This document shows, in pieces, positions 26,897 through 35,788 of a DNA stretch of 64,000 bases. The notes beneath the pieces are model-generated. The model saw only the letters and a program-made list of their open reading frames with translations. It was not told the DNA's origin and did no database searches. Position 1 is the stretch's first letter; each line of letters starts with the position of its first letter. The translations under genes and the position numbers were made by a program. The DNA comes from Nitrospirota bacterium (lineage in GTDB: Bacteria > Nitrospirota > Thermodesulfovibrionia > Thermodesulfovibrionales > UBA6898), in NCBI GenBank assembly GCA_016217675.1, contig JACRHC010000042.1:1-64000 (forward strand), written 5' to 3'.

Positions 26897-28171
26897 TCAG
26901 TGCACTGAGCAGGAGATGCAGGGGTCATAGGCCCTGACGAGCATCTGGGCAAGCAGTTCGATGTCCCTGTCTTTCCTGCCTTCCTTTGCATACTGCGCGG
27001 CAAGTTCCTGAAGATCATGCTGGATGTTCGCATGATTCTGGCTGGTGGGAATGACGCAGTCACATTTTATGATATGGCCAGTTTCGTCAAATTCGTAGCT
27101 GTGATACAGTATCCCTCTTGGCACTTCGACTGCTCCCACGCCAACACCTGCCTTTGCCACTACATGCTGCCTTGGCTCTGAGAATTTAGAATCAAGAAGT
27201 TCATCTATCATCGCAATCGACTCTGCGACAACATGCACGGACTCCACAAGCTGGGCTATATTGTTCATATAGGGATTATGGTTCACCGGCCTGAGCCCGA
27301 AGCTGAGCGAAATTTCCCGTGCCCATTCGTGAAGAAACTCAAAGTTATTGTTCAGGCGTGCAAGTGCACCTACTGCAAAAGACTTTCGGGAGAGCTTCGA
27401 CCATTTTGACGTTGACTGCTCAACCAGGTATTCATTGGTCATCTCCCGGTATTGCTGCTCACCTTTCCGGACACCATCAGTAGAAATAAGATCGCCGCCG
27501 ATGAAAGGATAATCCCCGTTACCCTTCAATGATACAAACTCGGTCTCCCGCAAGAAATCCGGTATGGCGAACGATCTGAAGAGGTCGGCTGTCTTTATCA
27601 GGTCATCCATCACTTCTCTGAGCCGGTCCTTGTGGCCAACAAGCTCACTTTTTGCCGGCAGCATGGTGAACCCGCCGACAACGGTTCTGGTAGGATGCAT
27701 GCGTCGTCCCCCGATACAGTCACAAACATCATTCGCCAGGAGCTTGATCTTTGCAGCCCTTGCCACAACATCAGGTGCTGACTCAATAAGGGGGAATACG
27801 CTTCCTACATTTGCAAAATCAGGTGCTGCTAAAAAATAAAGGTGGAGAATATGGCTCTGCAGGGTCTCCATATGCTTGAGCAGAAGCCGTAACTTCCGGG
27901 TCTGTTCAGTCGGTACTATGCCGAAGGCATTTTCGACTGCCCGTATGCTCGCAAGCGTATGGCCGATGGAGCAGATACCGCATATTCTTCCGCAGATCCA
28001 GGGTGCGTTGTCCCACTTCTTACCGACGAGGAATGCCTCGAAAAAACGCGGCGTCTCTACGACTTCCCATCGCGCTTCCTCAAGTTTTCCATCCTGAATT
28101 CGTATCTTAATATTCCCGTGTCCTTCGACGCGGGTCAGATGATGCACATCCACATTGCAGGTGAGTTTCAT
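26897..28171 (-). CDS. hydA: HydA, NiFe hydrogenase large subunit (group 3b-type)
   Basis: HydA carries the NiFe active site. The N-terminal ligand motif 'RICGICSIGH' has C64 and C67, and the C-terminal motif 'DPCISCSVH' has C418 and C421. The protein ends exactly at H424, with no C-terminal peptide beyond the motif. Most NiFe large subunits carry a short tail that an endopeptidase removes. At 424 residues it matches sulfhydrogenase alpha subunits, and the hydBGDA neighbours support group 3b. Its ATG overlaps the hydD stop by 4 nt. Confidence 0.92.
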   Translation of the reverse strand: MKLTCNVDVHHLTRVEGHGNIKIRIQDGKLEEARWEVVETPRFFEAFLVGKKWDNAPWICGRICGICSIGHTLASIRAVENAFGIVPTEQTRKLRLLLKHMETLQSHILHLYFLAAPDFANVGSVFPLIESAPDVVARAAKIKLLANDVCDCIGGRRMHPTRTVVGGFTMLPAKSELVGHKDRLREVMDDLIKTADLFRSFAIPDFLRETEFVSLKGNGDYPFIGGDLISTDGVRKGEQQYREMTNEYLVEQSTSKWSKLSRKSFAVGALARLNNNFEFLHEWAREISLSFGLRPVNHNPYMNNIAQLVESVHVVAESIAMIDELLDSKFSEPRQHVVAKAGVGVGAVEVPRGILYHSYEFDETGHIIKCDCVIPTSQNHANIQHDLQELAAQYAKEGRKDRDIELLAQMLVRAYDPCISCSVH

Positions 28172-28971
28172 TTTAGTTGACCTTTCCTGATGTTATCGAC
28201 ACATGCTTTGAACCCGCCAAAGCACTCAAGACGATCGATCAGGGTCTCATCAGAAAATCCCTGCTCAGTCATAATCTTCCTCATTTGAACCATGTTTGCG
28301 TCGTCTGCAGGCCCGCGGCAACCCCAGCAGCCCGCCCTGTTGTTAGGACACCAGGAATCGCAGCCCGCCCTGGTAATGGGGCCAAGGCATGGTTCTCCAA
28401 GATCATAAAGACAGATATTTTCGTTCGCCTTGCATTCCATACATACCGGGTATCGCGGGTGATGGACCTCCCTGCCGATAACAAGATTGGTCACGATCTT
28501 CTCGACCTCTTCTTTCTTGATAGGACAGCCATAGATCCTGAGGTCAACATGCACGAAATCTTCAAGAGGCTGGGCCTTGTCAGTATCAATAAACGAGTTC
28601 CCGTACACTTCACGCTTTACCCAATCAAGATCAAAGCGGTTTTTAAGCTGGTTTACGCCCCCAAAACATGCACAGGACCCAAGGGCAACAAGGACTCTGG
28701 CATTATTCCTGACAGTCCTGAGCTTTTCAGCCTCGTCCTTTCTCGTTACGCTGCCCTCAACAAAAGCAATGTCATAGTCATCCGACTTCTCTGTCATTGC
28801 CTCGCGGAAATTGACTACCTGCACAAGGGAAAGGAAATCGAGAAGTGTTGCCTCGTTGTTTACGATCTGGAGCTGACAGCCTTCGCAGGATGAAAGCTCT
28901 ATAAAAGCGACCTTGGGCTTGGCAACCGGAACACCGAGAAAGTTCTTTGGCCGGGCAGTTGTCTCCGCCAT
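28168..28971 (-). CDS. hydD: HydD, NiFe hydrogenase small subunit
   Basis: The 267-residue small subunit carries Fe-S clusters that take electrons from the NiFe site. The proximal-cluster motif 'SSCEGCQLQIV' is near residue 28, 'ALGSCACFGGVNQ' follows, and 'YGCPIKKEEV' supplies another ligand. The C-terminal half has further Cys groups ('CMECKANENICLYDLGEPC', 'CWGCRGPADDANM') for medial and distal clusters. No Tat signal is present, so it is cytoplasmic, as expected for group 3 enzymes. It overlaps both neighbours by 1-4 nt. Confidence 0.92.
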   Translation of the reverse strand: MAETTARPKNFLGVPVAKPKVAFIELSSCEGCQLQIVNNEATLLDFLSLVQVVNFREAMTEKSDDYDIAFVEGSVTRKDEAEKLRTVRNNARVLVALGSCACFGGVNQLKNRFDLDWVKREVYGNSFIDTDKAQPLEDFVHVDLRIYGCPIKKEEVEKIVTNLVIGREVHHPRYPVCMECKANENICLYDLGEPCLGPITRAGCDSWCPNNRAGCWGCRGPADDANMVQMRKIMTEQGFSDETLIDRLECFGGFKACVDNIRKGQLK

Positions 28972-29879
28972 CAGATTGCCTCCTTCAGGTTCATTACAGA
29001 CCAGTAGTCGAAGACCGGGCCTTTAAGGCAGGTATACGTTGAGCCGACATTGCACCGGCAGCATTTCCCCATGCCGCAGTGCATTCTCCGCTCAAGAGAA
29101 ACGAACATCTTCTGCATCGGGATGTCCCGCTCATTCAGTTTATTGCAGACGAATTTGAACATGACCGGCGGGCCGCAGACTATTGCATAGGTTTTCCGGA
29201 AGTATTCACTGTTACGGTGCGTGAAGATATCTTCAAGAATTCTTGTTGTCATGCCGACAGGCCCTTTCCAGGACGGATCGCCTTTTTCGACAATGATATG
29301 GAGGTTCACATCATCCGCACGCCACATATCATACTGGTAGGTGAAGAGGAGTTGTGATGGCTCCTTTGTACCATAAATTATGTCGACATTATTAAACAGG
29401 TTCCGGTTTTCCTGCACATAGGCAATAGGAGCGCGCAGAGGTGCAAGCCCGAGCCCGCCTGCTATGAGGAGGATATTTTCACCATGCATCTGCTCCATCG
29501 GAAAGCTTGTGCCGAACGGGCCGCGTATGCCAACATGCGTGCCACGTTCAAGCCTGAAGAGATAGTTGGTTAAACTCCCGACCCTGCGTATGCAGAGTTC
29601 AAGGTCTCCATGCCGTGATGCAGATGAGGAGACTGAAAAAGGCGCCTCTCCAATCCCGGGAAGTTCAAGGATTACAAACTGACCGGGTTGAAAAGTAAAA
29701 TTCTTTCGGTCTTCAGGGTTGACGATCTGGATTCTGAAAAGATTTTCGACGGCTGTTAGCTTGTGCACTGCAGTGATCTCCGCCGTATAAGTGTTTTCAA
29801 AGGCGCCGAGGTCATCCTTGCGAAAATAACGCCACTGCCGGCCTGCCATAACGTCTGTGAATTTGATCTGATTGCCCAT
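28971..29879 (-). CDS. hydG: HydG, FAD/NAD(P)-binding hydrogenase subunit
   Basis: This 302-residue subunit has a ferredoxin-reductase fold: FAD-binding 'FQPGQFVILELPG' and 'APFSVSSSAS', NAD(P)-binding 'LLIAGGLGLAPLRAPIAYV', and a C-terminal [2Fe-2S] site 'CGMGKCCRCNVGSTYTC'. It links the hydrogenase to NAD(P)H. The start at 29879 is preferred over an upstream in-frame ATG because GAGGAG precedes it and it lies one base after the hydB stop. Confidence 0.92.
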   Translation of the reverse strand: MGNQIKFTDVMAGRQWRYFRKDDLGAFENTYTAEITAVHKLTAVENLFRIQIVNPEDRKNFTFQPGQFVILELPGIGEAPFSVSSSASRHGDLELCIRRVGSLTNYLFRLERGTHVGIRGPFGTSFPMEQMHGENILLIAGGLGLAPLRAPIAYVQENRNLFNNVDIIYGTKEPSQLLFTYQYDMWRADDVNLHIIVEKGDPSWKGPVGMTTRILEDIFTHRNSEYFRKTYAIVCGPPVMFKFVCNKLNERDIPMQKMFVSLERRMHCGMGKCCRCNVGSTYTCLKGPVFDYWSVMNLKEAI

Positions 29880-29880
29880 A

Positions 29881-30924
29881 TCAGCTCTCCTCGCCCCTGA
29901 CACTTGCGATGACCTCCGGGACTGTAATGCCGGCAAGGCAGGATTCGCCGCATCTGCCGCAGCCAACGCAGAGGGATTCCTCAAATGCCTCGACAAAGCC
30001 ACGATGCTTGTGATAATAGCGGTATTTCAGCCTGGTATGGCTCTCCGGCCTGAAGTTATGTCCACCGGCAACCTCGGCGAAATCAATAAGATTGCATGAG
30101 TAGAGTAATTTGGTTTTTTGAGCCCTTGAGAGATCAAGCCCCACAGACTCATCCACACCATAGCAGTAGCAGGTTGGACAGACATTAGCACAGGTGCCGC
30201 AGGACAGGCACTGATCTCCCCATTTTTTCCAGACATCTGCCTGGAATTCCATATCCAGAATTTTGGTCAGATCTGTTGTATCAACATGGGCAGTGAACTT
30301 TCTGTTCTTTTCTGCTGCCACCTTCATATAACGAGCATGATCGCTTTCTGCAGGTTCCTCATTGGTGATCTGCCTGAGAAAATTATAGGCGGTATCCGAA
30401 AGGATTTCGACAAAGTAATGATCTCCAAGGTCTGTCAGGAACATGTCGAACCCATGCAGTGCAGTATCTGAACCCATGGAACGGCAGAAGCAATATGGCT
30501 GAGGTATGCAGTCAATGCCGACGATGAACATGTTTTTTCGCTTTGCCGCATAGTAAGGCATGGGATAATGACTTCCGAGAAGCACCTTATCGAGCTTGTT
30601 CAGGGCATTGACATCACACGCATGCATACCAAAAAAAACAAGAGGACTGTTCATATTAAAACTGACCATCTTGTCCCATTCCTTTCCTTTCATCCGGAAA
30701 GATGCCATGGTTTCTCTAAAGGGCATAAAGAATTTTTTTGCCGGTATCTTGGTTGAGGTATAGTCTAAATGGATATTGTTAAAGTCTGATATCTCTTCAA
30801 AGGCATAGATGGCCTTGCCGTCTTTTTCCGCGCCTTTTACGGTTGGACCAACAATGCGATTGCCATCCGAAAGGCGGTCGTAAAGCCTTGGCAAATCTTT
30901 CTTTTTCAGGGTTCTAAAAAGCAT
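29881..30924 (-). CDS. hydB: HydB, Fe-S subunit of the NAD(P)-linked hydrogenase
   Basis: The 347-residue protein matches the sulfhydrogenase beta subunit. The first ~220 residues form the family's N-terminal domain with 'CDVNALNKLDKVLLG' and 'CFCRSMGSD', and two ferredoxin motifs follow ('CLSCGTCANVCPTCYC', 'CVGCGRCGESCLAG'). It is the first gene of hydBGDA, the usual order. In archaeal relatives the beta and gamma subunits form the diaphorase/sulfur-reducing part. No hyp maturation genes are in the window. Confidence 0.92.
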   Translation of the reverse strand: MLFRTLKKKDLPRLYDRLSDGNRIVGPTVKGAEKDGKAIYAFEEISDFNNIHLDYTSTKIPAKKFFMPFRETMASFRMKGKEWDKMVSFNMNSPLVFFGMHACDVNALNKLDKVLLGSHYPMPYYAAKRKNMFIVGIDCIPQPYCFCRSMGSDTALHGFDMFLTDLGDHYFVEILSDTAYNFLRQITNEEPAESDHARYMKVAAEKNRKFTAHVDTTDLTKILDMEFQADVWKKWGDQCLSCGTCANVCPTCYCYGVDESVGLDLSRAQKTKLLYSCNLIDFAEVAGGHNFRPESHTRLKYRYYHKHRGFVEAFEESLCVGCGRCGESCLAGITVPEVIASVRGEES

Positions 30925-30957
30925 GGTTTCCCCTCGTTATGGGCAATATACAGTTAC

Positions 30958-30986
30958 ATACTATAATGAAATCCTATTTTTGGCAA
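30958..30986 (-). promoter_or_regulatory. Predicted hydBGDA promoter
   Basis: TTGCCA (30986-30981) and TAGTAT (30963-30958) on the minus strand are 17 nt apart and lie about 35 nt before hydB, whose ribosome-binding region is GAGGGG. Confidence 0.45.
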
Positions 30987-31058
30987 CTACGATCACGAAG
31001 ACCCAAAAAAACAATATAGTGATAAATAGAACGAATAGTTATAAACAGAAACGGGATT

Positions 31059-31067
31059 TGCTATAAT
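31059..31067 (+). promoter_or_regulatory. Extended -10 promoter of the TPR membrane protein gene
   Basis: TGCTATAAT, an extended -10 box, lies about 50 nt before the ATG at 31118. The -35 region (near 31040) is poor. Confidence 0.5.
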
Positions 31068-31117
31068 GATTACATTATTATATCCAGAAAGAGGTTCTGC
31101 TATATAAGGAGGAGGGT

Positions 31118-32206
31118 ATGAAAAAGGTAGCACTGGTTATGGTGTTGTTAGTGCTGTTTGCGGCTGCAGCAGGTGCGGCTGTCCCAAACGAGGACAAGGA
31201 TTTCAAAGCAGGGCTCAAGTCTTACAACAGCAGGAATTATAATGCTGCGGTTAAGTATTTTAAAGAGTATATCCACAGGAAGCCTGACCCTACTGCATAT
31301 TACCTTATTGGCTATTCTCTGTATAAGCTGGGGAAGTTCAGCGAAGCTGATGAGAATTTTAGAGACGCATACCTTATCGACCCTGAGTATTCTCTTGAGA
31401 AGGTTGGTTTAATTAAAAAGGGCTCAGGTGAAGTTGTGCGAAAAGGGCCTTCAAAAATTAAATCTGAACCGGCCAGCGGGAAAAAAGAGGCAGTGACTGC
31501 CCTTGCAGCAGAGACGAGGCAAGGCCAGTCCGTAAAACAGCCTGAGCCGGCAGCAAAAGCACCTCAGCCGGCGTCAGCAGATACAAAGGCGGCAAAGCCG
31601 GGTATCACTGTGCCTGCAGATCAGAAAGCAAAAGCACCTGAGGCTGCCCCTGCTGCTGTTCAAAAATCGGCAACTCCTGTGCCATCAGCTCCACAACAGG
31701 CTGAGCCGCCCAAGCCTCCCCAGACAGTGCCGGCACCGCCAGTACCCGCTGCGCCTGCTGTCACTCCCATGCCCATGCCAAAGCAGATGTCTGATGCTGC
31801 AGGACCAGGCGCCCTTATTGCCATGGTTGCTGCCCTTGGTATGATATTAGTTTTTATCGGCATCGCATTTTATGTATATTACAGTCTCTGCCTGTTCCTT
31901 ATCGCAAAGAAGCTGGATGTGCCAGCTCCCTGGACAGCCTGGATCCCGATCGTTCAGATCTGGACCTTTGTTGTTTCAGCAGGAAAGCCGGGCTGGTGGA
32001 TCCTTCTGTTCTTAGTCCCGATTGTCAATTTATTTCTGGGAATATATCTCTGGATGTGTGTCACAGAGAACCTTGGCAAGAACAAGTGGCTTGGCCTTCT
32101 CATTCTCGTTCCGCTTTTAGGCTTTCTCTATCCTGGATGGCTTGCATTCTCCAAATCTGAACATTCAGGCGGGTATACACCTCCTGAGGAGCCGCTGGCA
32201 GAATAA
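31118..32206 (+). CDS. TPR protein with proline/alanine-rich linker and DUF5684-like membrane domain
   Basis: The 362-residue protein has a signal peptide or anchor (~1-20). Two TPR-like repeats (~25-95, 'GLKSYNSRNYNAAVKYFKEY' and 'IGYSLYKLGKFSEADENF') follow, then a low-complexity linker (~105-225) rich in Pro, Ala, Lys and Gln. The C-terminal membrane domain has four segments (~230-340) with 'PAPWTAWIPIVQIW' and 'GLLILVPLLGFLYPGW', resembling DUF5684. The linker suggests a periplasmic spacer holding the TPR away from the membrane. Function unknown. It is transcribed alone, between its own promoter and a terminator. Confidence 0.75.
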   Translation: MKKVALVMVLLVLFAAAAGAAVPNEDKDFKAGLKSYNSRNYNAAVKYFKEYIHRKPDPTAYYLIGYSLYKLGKFSEADENFRDAYLIDPEYSLEKVGLIKKGSGEVVRKGPSKIKSEPASGKKEAVTALAAETRQGQSVKQPEPAAKAPQPASADTKAAKPGITVPADQKAKAPEAAPAAVQKSATPVPSAPQQAEPPKPPQTVPAPPVPAAPAVTPMPMPKQMSDAAGPGALIAMVAALGMILVFIGIAFYVYYSLCLFLIAKKLDVPAPWTAWIPIVQIWTFVVSAGKPGWWILLFLVPIVNLFLGIYLWMCVTENLGKNKWLGLLILVPLLGFLYPGWLAFSKSEHSGGYTPPEEPLAE

Positions 32207-32229
32207 CGCAGCGAAAATATACTGTGTAC

Positions 32230-32263
32230 GGGCCTGCACTCATCACGGTGCAGGCCCTTTTTT
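32230..32263 (+). terminator. Rho-independent terminator
   Basis: GGGCCTGCAC (32230-32239) and GTGCAGGCCC (32248-32257) form a perfect 10-bp stem with an 8-nt loop, then a T-run. Confidence 0.95.
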
Positions 32264-32367
32264 ATTGACAGGATGATTTATATCATAGCGAACTCCGGCA
32301 GGCTGTTTTATACTGGGACTATAAGCCAGACCAATACAATGGCAAACGATATAAAGGAGGCAACACA

Positions 32368-32859
32368 ATGTCAGAAGGATGCGGATGTTCAAGTATGAAA
32401 CCGGTGAACTTTTCGGAGAAGCAGGCTGCGGCATCAACAACAGGGGACGAGTGTCCTGAACTTCAGAACTGGCCAATTCAGCTGAAACTGATAGGAACAG
32501 GAGCCCCCTATCTCAATGATGCCGATATTCTGCTTGCCGCAGACTGTACAGCATTCTCTGCAGTCGGTTTTCACAGCAGATTCATCAAGGGGAAAAAGGT
32601 TATCATCGGATGCCCGAAGCTCGATAATGCCCAGGAGTACTTTCAAACCCTGACCGAGATGTTTAGGCAGTTCTCGATAAAGAGCGTAAGTGTCGTTCGC
32701 ATGGAAGTCCCCTGCTGCGGAGGCCTTGCCTATATTACCCAGCAGGCGATCAAGAATTCAGGAAAAGATATCCCCTACAGCGAAACGGTTATCGGGATAA
32801 AGGGAGATATCAAGCAGGAAGGTATGGCGCCGATGATTCCGAAGCTTCAGCCGGTCTAA
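32368..32859 (+). CDS. Ferredoxin-like accessory domain protein with Cys-rich N-terminus
   Basis: The 163-residue protein begins 'MSEGCGCSSM' and contains 'ILLAADCTAFSAVGFHSRFI', 'VIIGCPKLDNAQEYFQTL' and 'VPCCGGLAYI'. These segments resemble the region that follows a 4Fe-4S ferredoxin domain in some anaerobe iron-sulfur proteins, but no ferredoxin motif is present here. The conserved Cys residues could hold a cluster or metal. AAAGGAGG precedes the ATG. The precise function is unknown. Confidence 0.65.
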   Translation: MSEGCGCSSMKPVNFSEKQAAASTTGDECPELQNWPIQLKLIGTGAPYLNDADILLAADCTAFSAVGFHSRFIKGKKVIIGCPKLDNAQEYFQTLTEMFRQFSIKSVSVVRMEVPCCGGLAYITQQAIKNSGKDIPYSETVIGIKGDIKQEGMAPMIPKLQPV

Positions 32860-32871
32860 AACATCTTGTTG

Positions 32872-33627
32872 CTATGCTACTCTCACTATGATATCCCCGG
32901 GCAGTTTCTGAAGGAGTTCTTCAAGGGCCCTTTCAAGATCAGCCTCCATTTTTGACTCTGCAGTCACAATGATCTGATAGTCATTATTCCCAAGGATGGG
33001 ATATGAGCCAAAACTTACGCAGTTATTTTTTTCAACTATTGTGTTAAGAATGGCGGCAATGTCTGCCTCATTTGCCCTGAGATAGATCCGTTTCAGAAAA
33101 AATGCGGAAGTCCTGAACCTCTCCCTGACAAGGCTGAACTTCTCCTGCAGATAGCGCGGAATGCCAGGAAAAATATAGACATTTCTGAACACCACCAGGG
33201 GGAAATTATTGGTTGTAAATTCCACAATCTCCGCACCTTCAGGTACTTCAGCCATTTTTAAGACAGCGTTGTTTACCGCTTCACCGTATCGCTCGTGAAA
33301 TGCTCTTTCAAGCACCGGATGTCTCGTAAGCTGAACTCCGAAGGCCTTTGCGATTCCTGACATGGTGATATCATCATGGGTCGGACCGACCCCGCCGGTG
33401 GTGAAAACGAGATCAAAGGTCTTTGAGAACAGGGCAGCCTCCTGGCTGATTATCTCAAGGTCATCAGGGATCACGGATATGCGGCTGAGGCTTACGCCAA
33501 GAGACCTGAGTTCAGTTGCAAGGAAAAAGGAGTTCTGGTCCTGAGTTTTGCCGGACAGGATCTCATTGCCGATAATAATCAGCCCGGCTGTTTTGATAGA
33601 TGCCTGATCGCAATTTGTCATAAACAT
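32872..33627 (-). CDS. CinA-like MoCF (molybdopterin-binding fold) protein
   Basis: The 251-residue protein carries the MoaB/MogA-type domain at its N-terminus: 'LIIIGNEILSGKTQDQNS', 'DLVFTTGGVGPTHDDITM' and 'FPGIPRYLQEKF'. It matches the N-terminal part of CinA (COG1058) but lacks the C-terminal nicotinamide-nucleotide amidase domain. Such stand-alone forms may act as pyrophosphatases on nucleotide-like metabolites; the substrate here is unknown. 'cinA' would be only a loose name. Confidence 0.8.
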   Translation of the reverse strand: MFMTNCDQASIKTAGLIIIGNEILSGKTQDQNSFFLATELRSLGVSLSRISVIPDDLEIISQEAALFSKTFDLVFTTGGVGPTHDDITMSGIAKAFGVQLTRHPVLERAFHERYGEAVNNAVLKMAEVPEGAEIVEFTTNNFPLVVFRNVYIFPGIPRYLQEKFSLVRERFRTSAFFLKRIYLRANEADIAAILNTIVEKNNCVSFGSYPILGNNDYQIIVTAESKMEADLERALEELLQKLPGDIIVRVA

Positions 33628-33698
33628 AATGTATCAGAAAATCATTCGGAATGTCTCAAGATTTTCCGTGGTGTAACGTAACGAGCAGACTGAAAAGA

Positions 33699-34355
33699 CT
33701 ACGCCTTTTTTTCTGGAGGCTCGATGATGAAATTCATCCAGATCAGATTAAAGACATCACCATAATTCTTGAGATACTCATGCATGGTGCCGTCCGCTTT
33801 CACATTTTTTATGTAGCGCTTGTATTGCTTATCGACATAGGCAAGGACCTTTTTTTTCTGGCCAGGGTTGTAGGGATAGACACAAGCGCTCATAACATCA
33901 ATGTTGTCGATCCTGAAAAGCCGTGTTGCGAACAGATCGCCTTTTTTCAGGCTTTGCGTGAGATATTTCTCGCTTAGTTCAGCTTCTCTGTCAAGAAGGA
34001 TATCTTTGAGAAGGACTCTCTTATCCTTAGCTACAGAGGTGACCTCATAGAGGCTCATCACAGAATTTTTTGCTCTATGGAGAAGTGCGACTGCCTTTTC
34101 ATCAAGGTCTTTGGTATCCCTGATGAAAAGGTCGATATAGGTGTCGCCCTCTTCATTGATCTTATGGTCAAATACCAGCCAGTCCTCAAAATTGTGGAAA
34201 GCGAGCATAAGTGCGCCGCCGCCCAAAAACTCGTCAGGGGTCTCCCCATCCCAGAAATAGGTGTACGCCTTGTCTATGGCTTCAGTATGTTTAACCCGTA
34301 CATACTGAATAATATCTTGAAAAAGCTCCCTTAGCTGTTTTGTTTCTTTTCCCAT
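33699..34355 (-). CDS. Uncharacterised acidic cytoplasmic protein
   Basis: I do not recognise this 218-residue protein. It is mixed alpha/beta with no signal peptide or membrane segment, and has segments such as 'ALMLAFHNFEDWLVFDHKI' and 'YPYNPGQKKKVLAYVDKQYK'. It has codon usage like its neighbours and lies 22 nt after the M15-type peptidase gene, so it may belong to that transcript. Confidence 0.6.
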   Translation of the reverse strand: MGKETKQLRELFQDIIQYVRVKHTEAIDKAYTYFWDGETPDEFLGGGALMLAFHNFEDWLVFDHKINEEGDTYIDLFIRDTKDLDEKAVALLHRAKNSVMSLYEVTSVAKDKRVLLKDILLDREAELSEKYLTQSLKKGDLFATRLFRIDNIDVMSACVYPYNPGQKKKVLAYVDKQYKRYIKNVKADGTMHEYLKNYGDVFNLIWMNFIIEPPEKKA

Positions 34356-34376
34356 GTCTGTTCCTTTAAAATGAGT

Positions 34377-34898
34377 TTACCAGTATCTGACCGGCCCGAC
34401 ATCAATATGAACGAATTCCCTGTATTTGCCGACCCCGCCCGCATAAAAAGATTTGGCGATTCCTGAGAGTGTGTTTTTACTCATCCCGCTGACCGAAAAA
34501 TCAATTGCCAATCCCTGTACATGATAACTGTCTCGGGCGACCTTTCTGCTTCTCGCCCGCAGATATTCATTATATGCAGCCGAACGGTACCCTGATATGA
34601 TCTCAATGCGCCGGTCCTCATGAAGCCGATCCTTTATATCGCAGAGCAGGTCAAGAACCCCTGTGTTGATCGGTTTTACCTCATCCGCATAATGGCAGCG
34701 CATAAGCTGGTTGATTTTGCCAAGTGCCTCATAGTCATATGACCCGTCAGAAAAGTACGTGACATCAAGGCTCTCATCCGTATGGACATTGTAAAGACTT
34801 AATGTTCTTTCAGAGGAAACGCTTCCAAATGCCTTTGTATATTGGCAGAGGACTGCGACAGCAGCCAAACCCTGTATAAATGTTCTTCTTGATATCAT
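34377..34898 (-). CDS. DUF882/M15-type murein peptidase (YcbK/MepK-like)
   Basis: The 173-residue protein opens with 'ISRRTFIQG', a twin-arginine signal, then a hydrophobic stretch, so it is likely exported folded by Tat. The peptidase core has 'SGYRSAAYNEYLR', 'SYHVQGLAIDF' (H126, D133) and 'EFVHIDVG' (H164, D166), the zinc-binding pattern of M15/DUF882 enzymes, which cut peptidoglycan crosslinks. The ATG overlaps the stop of the L,D-transpeptidase gene by 4 nt, which suggests a paired synthesis-and-cleavage role for 3-3 crosslinks. Confidence 0.85.
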   Translation of the reverse strand: MISRRTFIQGLAAVAVLCQYTKAFGSVSSERTLSLYNVHTDESLDVTYFSDGSYDYEALGKINQLMRCHYADEVKPINTGVLDLLCDIKDRLHEDRRIEIISGYRSAAYNEYLRARSRKVARDSYHVQGLAIDFSVSGMSKNTLSGIAKSFYAGGVGKYREFVHIDVGPVRYW

Positions 34899-35782
34899 AG
34901 TGTTACATCTTCGGCAATACCTGATCGTTCTTTCAGGACCTTTTCCACTTTTTGCCAGTCCACCTTGTTCGCAGCACCGGTTTTCTCAAGCTGCATCTTA
35001 GTCTCTTCATTCAAGTTTTTTATCCGGCTGTAGAAATCCTTGTGAACTTCGAGGAAGACCCGTCCCTTGTTAGAGACAGCTGCCTTGACAGGCATATATA
35101 ATAACTCACCCAATGCATTTGGCTCAACTTCTTCGAAGAACTTTTCCATGTTTTCGGGAAGTACGCGGATGCAGCCATGGCTCCTGTATTGGTTGACAGA
35201 CGCAGGCTTGATCGTCGCATGGATCATGATGCCCGGCAGCGAGGTCTTGACCGCATATCTGCCGAGCGGGTTATCAGGCCCGGGCGGTATCGAGGTGATC
35301 ACCTCTTTGCCTTCCAGTTCCATCTCTTCCTGTATAGAAGGAGGCACATGCCATGTCGGGTCTTTCTCTTTTGCGATCACCTTGAACTTGCCGATCGGTG
35401 TTTTCCAGCTCGTGGATGTTTTTGACGTAAGAAGACCCATCCCAACGGGAAAGGACCTCACAAGCTGACTGTTTCTGAAAGAATAGAGGGTTCTGTCCGG
35501 GACATTGATGATAATCCCGTTGTCGATCAGAACCGGCACGATCTTGCGCGTATTGATCCTCAGTTCCTGGTCCGGGTGAAGGCGCTTTTTTGTGTCGATA
35601 TTATTATCCTTTGCAATCTTCCACCAGTATACACCTGTGCGCGCTCCGATAAGCTGGAGCGTATCTCCTTTTTTTATTTTGTAGATCGAATCTCCGCCGA
35701 TGATCATGTTTGCCAATAGCAGGTCAGGTAGAAGGAGGAGAGAAAAGAATAAGACGATTATCTTTAAAAACAGAGAAAACAT
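34895..35782 (-). CDS. L,D-transpeptidase (YkuD) with LysM domain
   Basis: The 295-residue protein has a signal peptide or anchor (~1-25), a LysM domain ('IYKIKKGDTLQLIG', ~33-78) that binds glycan, and a YkuD catalytic domain with 'IMIHATIKPAS' and 'SHGCIRVLPEN' (catalytic C204). It forms 3-3 peptidoglycan crosslinks or attaches proteins in the periplasm. The ~80 residues after the catalytic domain are helical and charged. It is followed by the DUF882 peptidase gene with a 4-nt overlap. Confidence 0.92.
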   Translation of the reverse strand: MFSLFLKIIVLFFSLLLLPDLLLANMIIGGDSIYKIKKGDTLQLIGARTGVYWWKIAKDNNIDTKKRLHPDQELRINTRKIVPVLIDNGIIINVPDRTLYSFRNSQLVRSFPVGMGLLTSKTSTSWKTPIGKFKVIAKEKDPTWHVPPSIQEEMELEGKEVITSIPPGPDNPLGRYAVKTSLPGIMIHATIKPASVNQYRSHGCIRVLPENMEKFFEEVEPNALGELLYMPVKAAVSNKGRVFLEVHKDFYSRIKNLNEETKMQLEKTGAANKVDWQKVEKVLKERSGIAEDVTL

Positions 35783-35788
35783 TGGCAG

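Noticed and set aside
26897-28171. NiFeSe (selenocysteine) hydrogenase
   Set aside because: Both ligand motifs use normal TGC/TGT Cys codons; there is no TGA in the gene.
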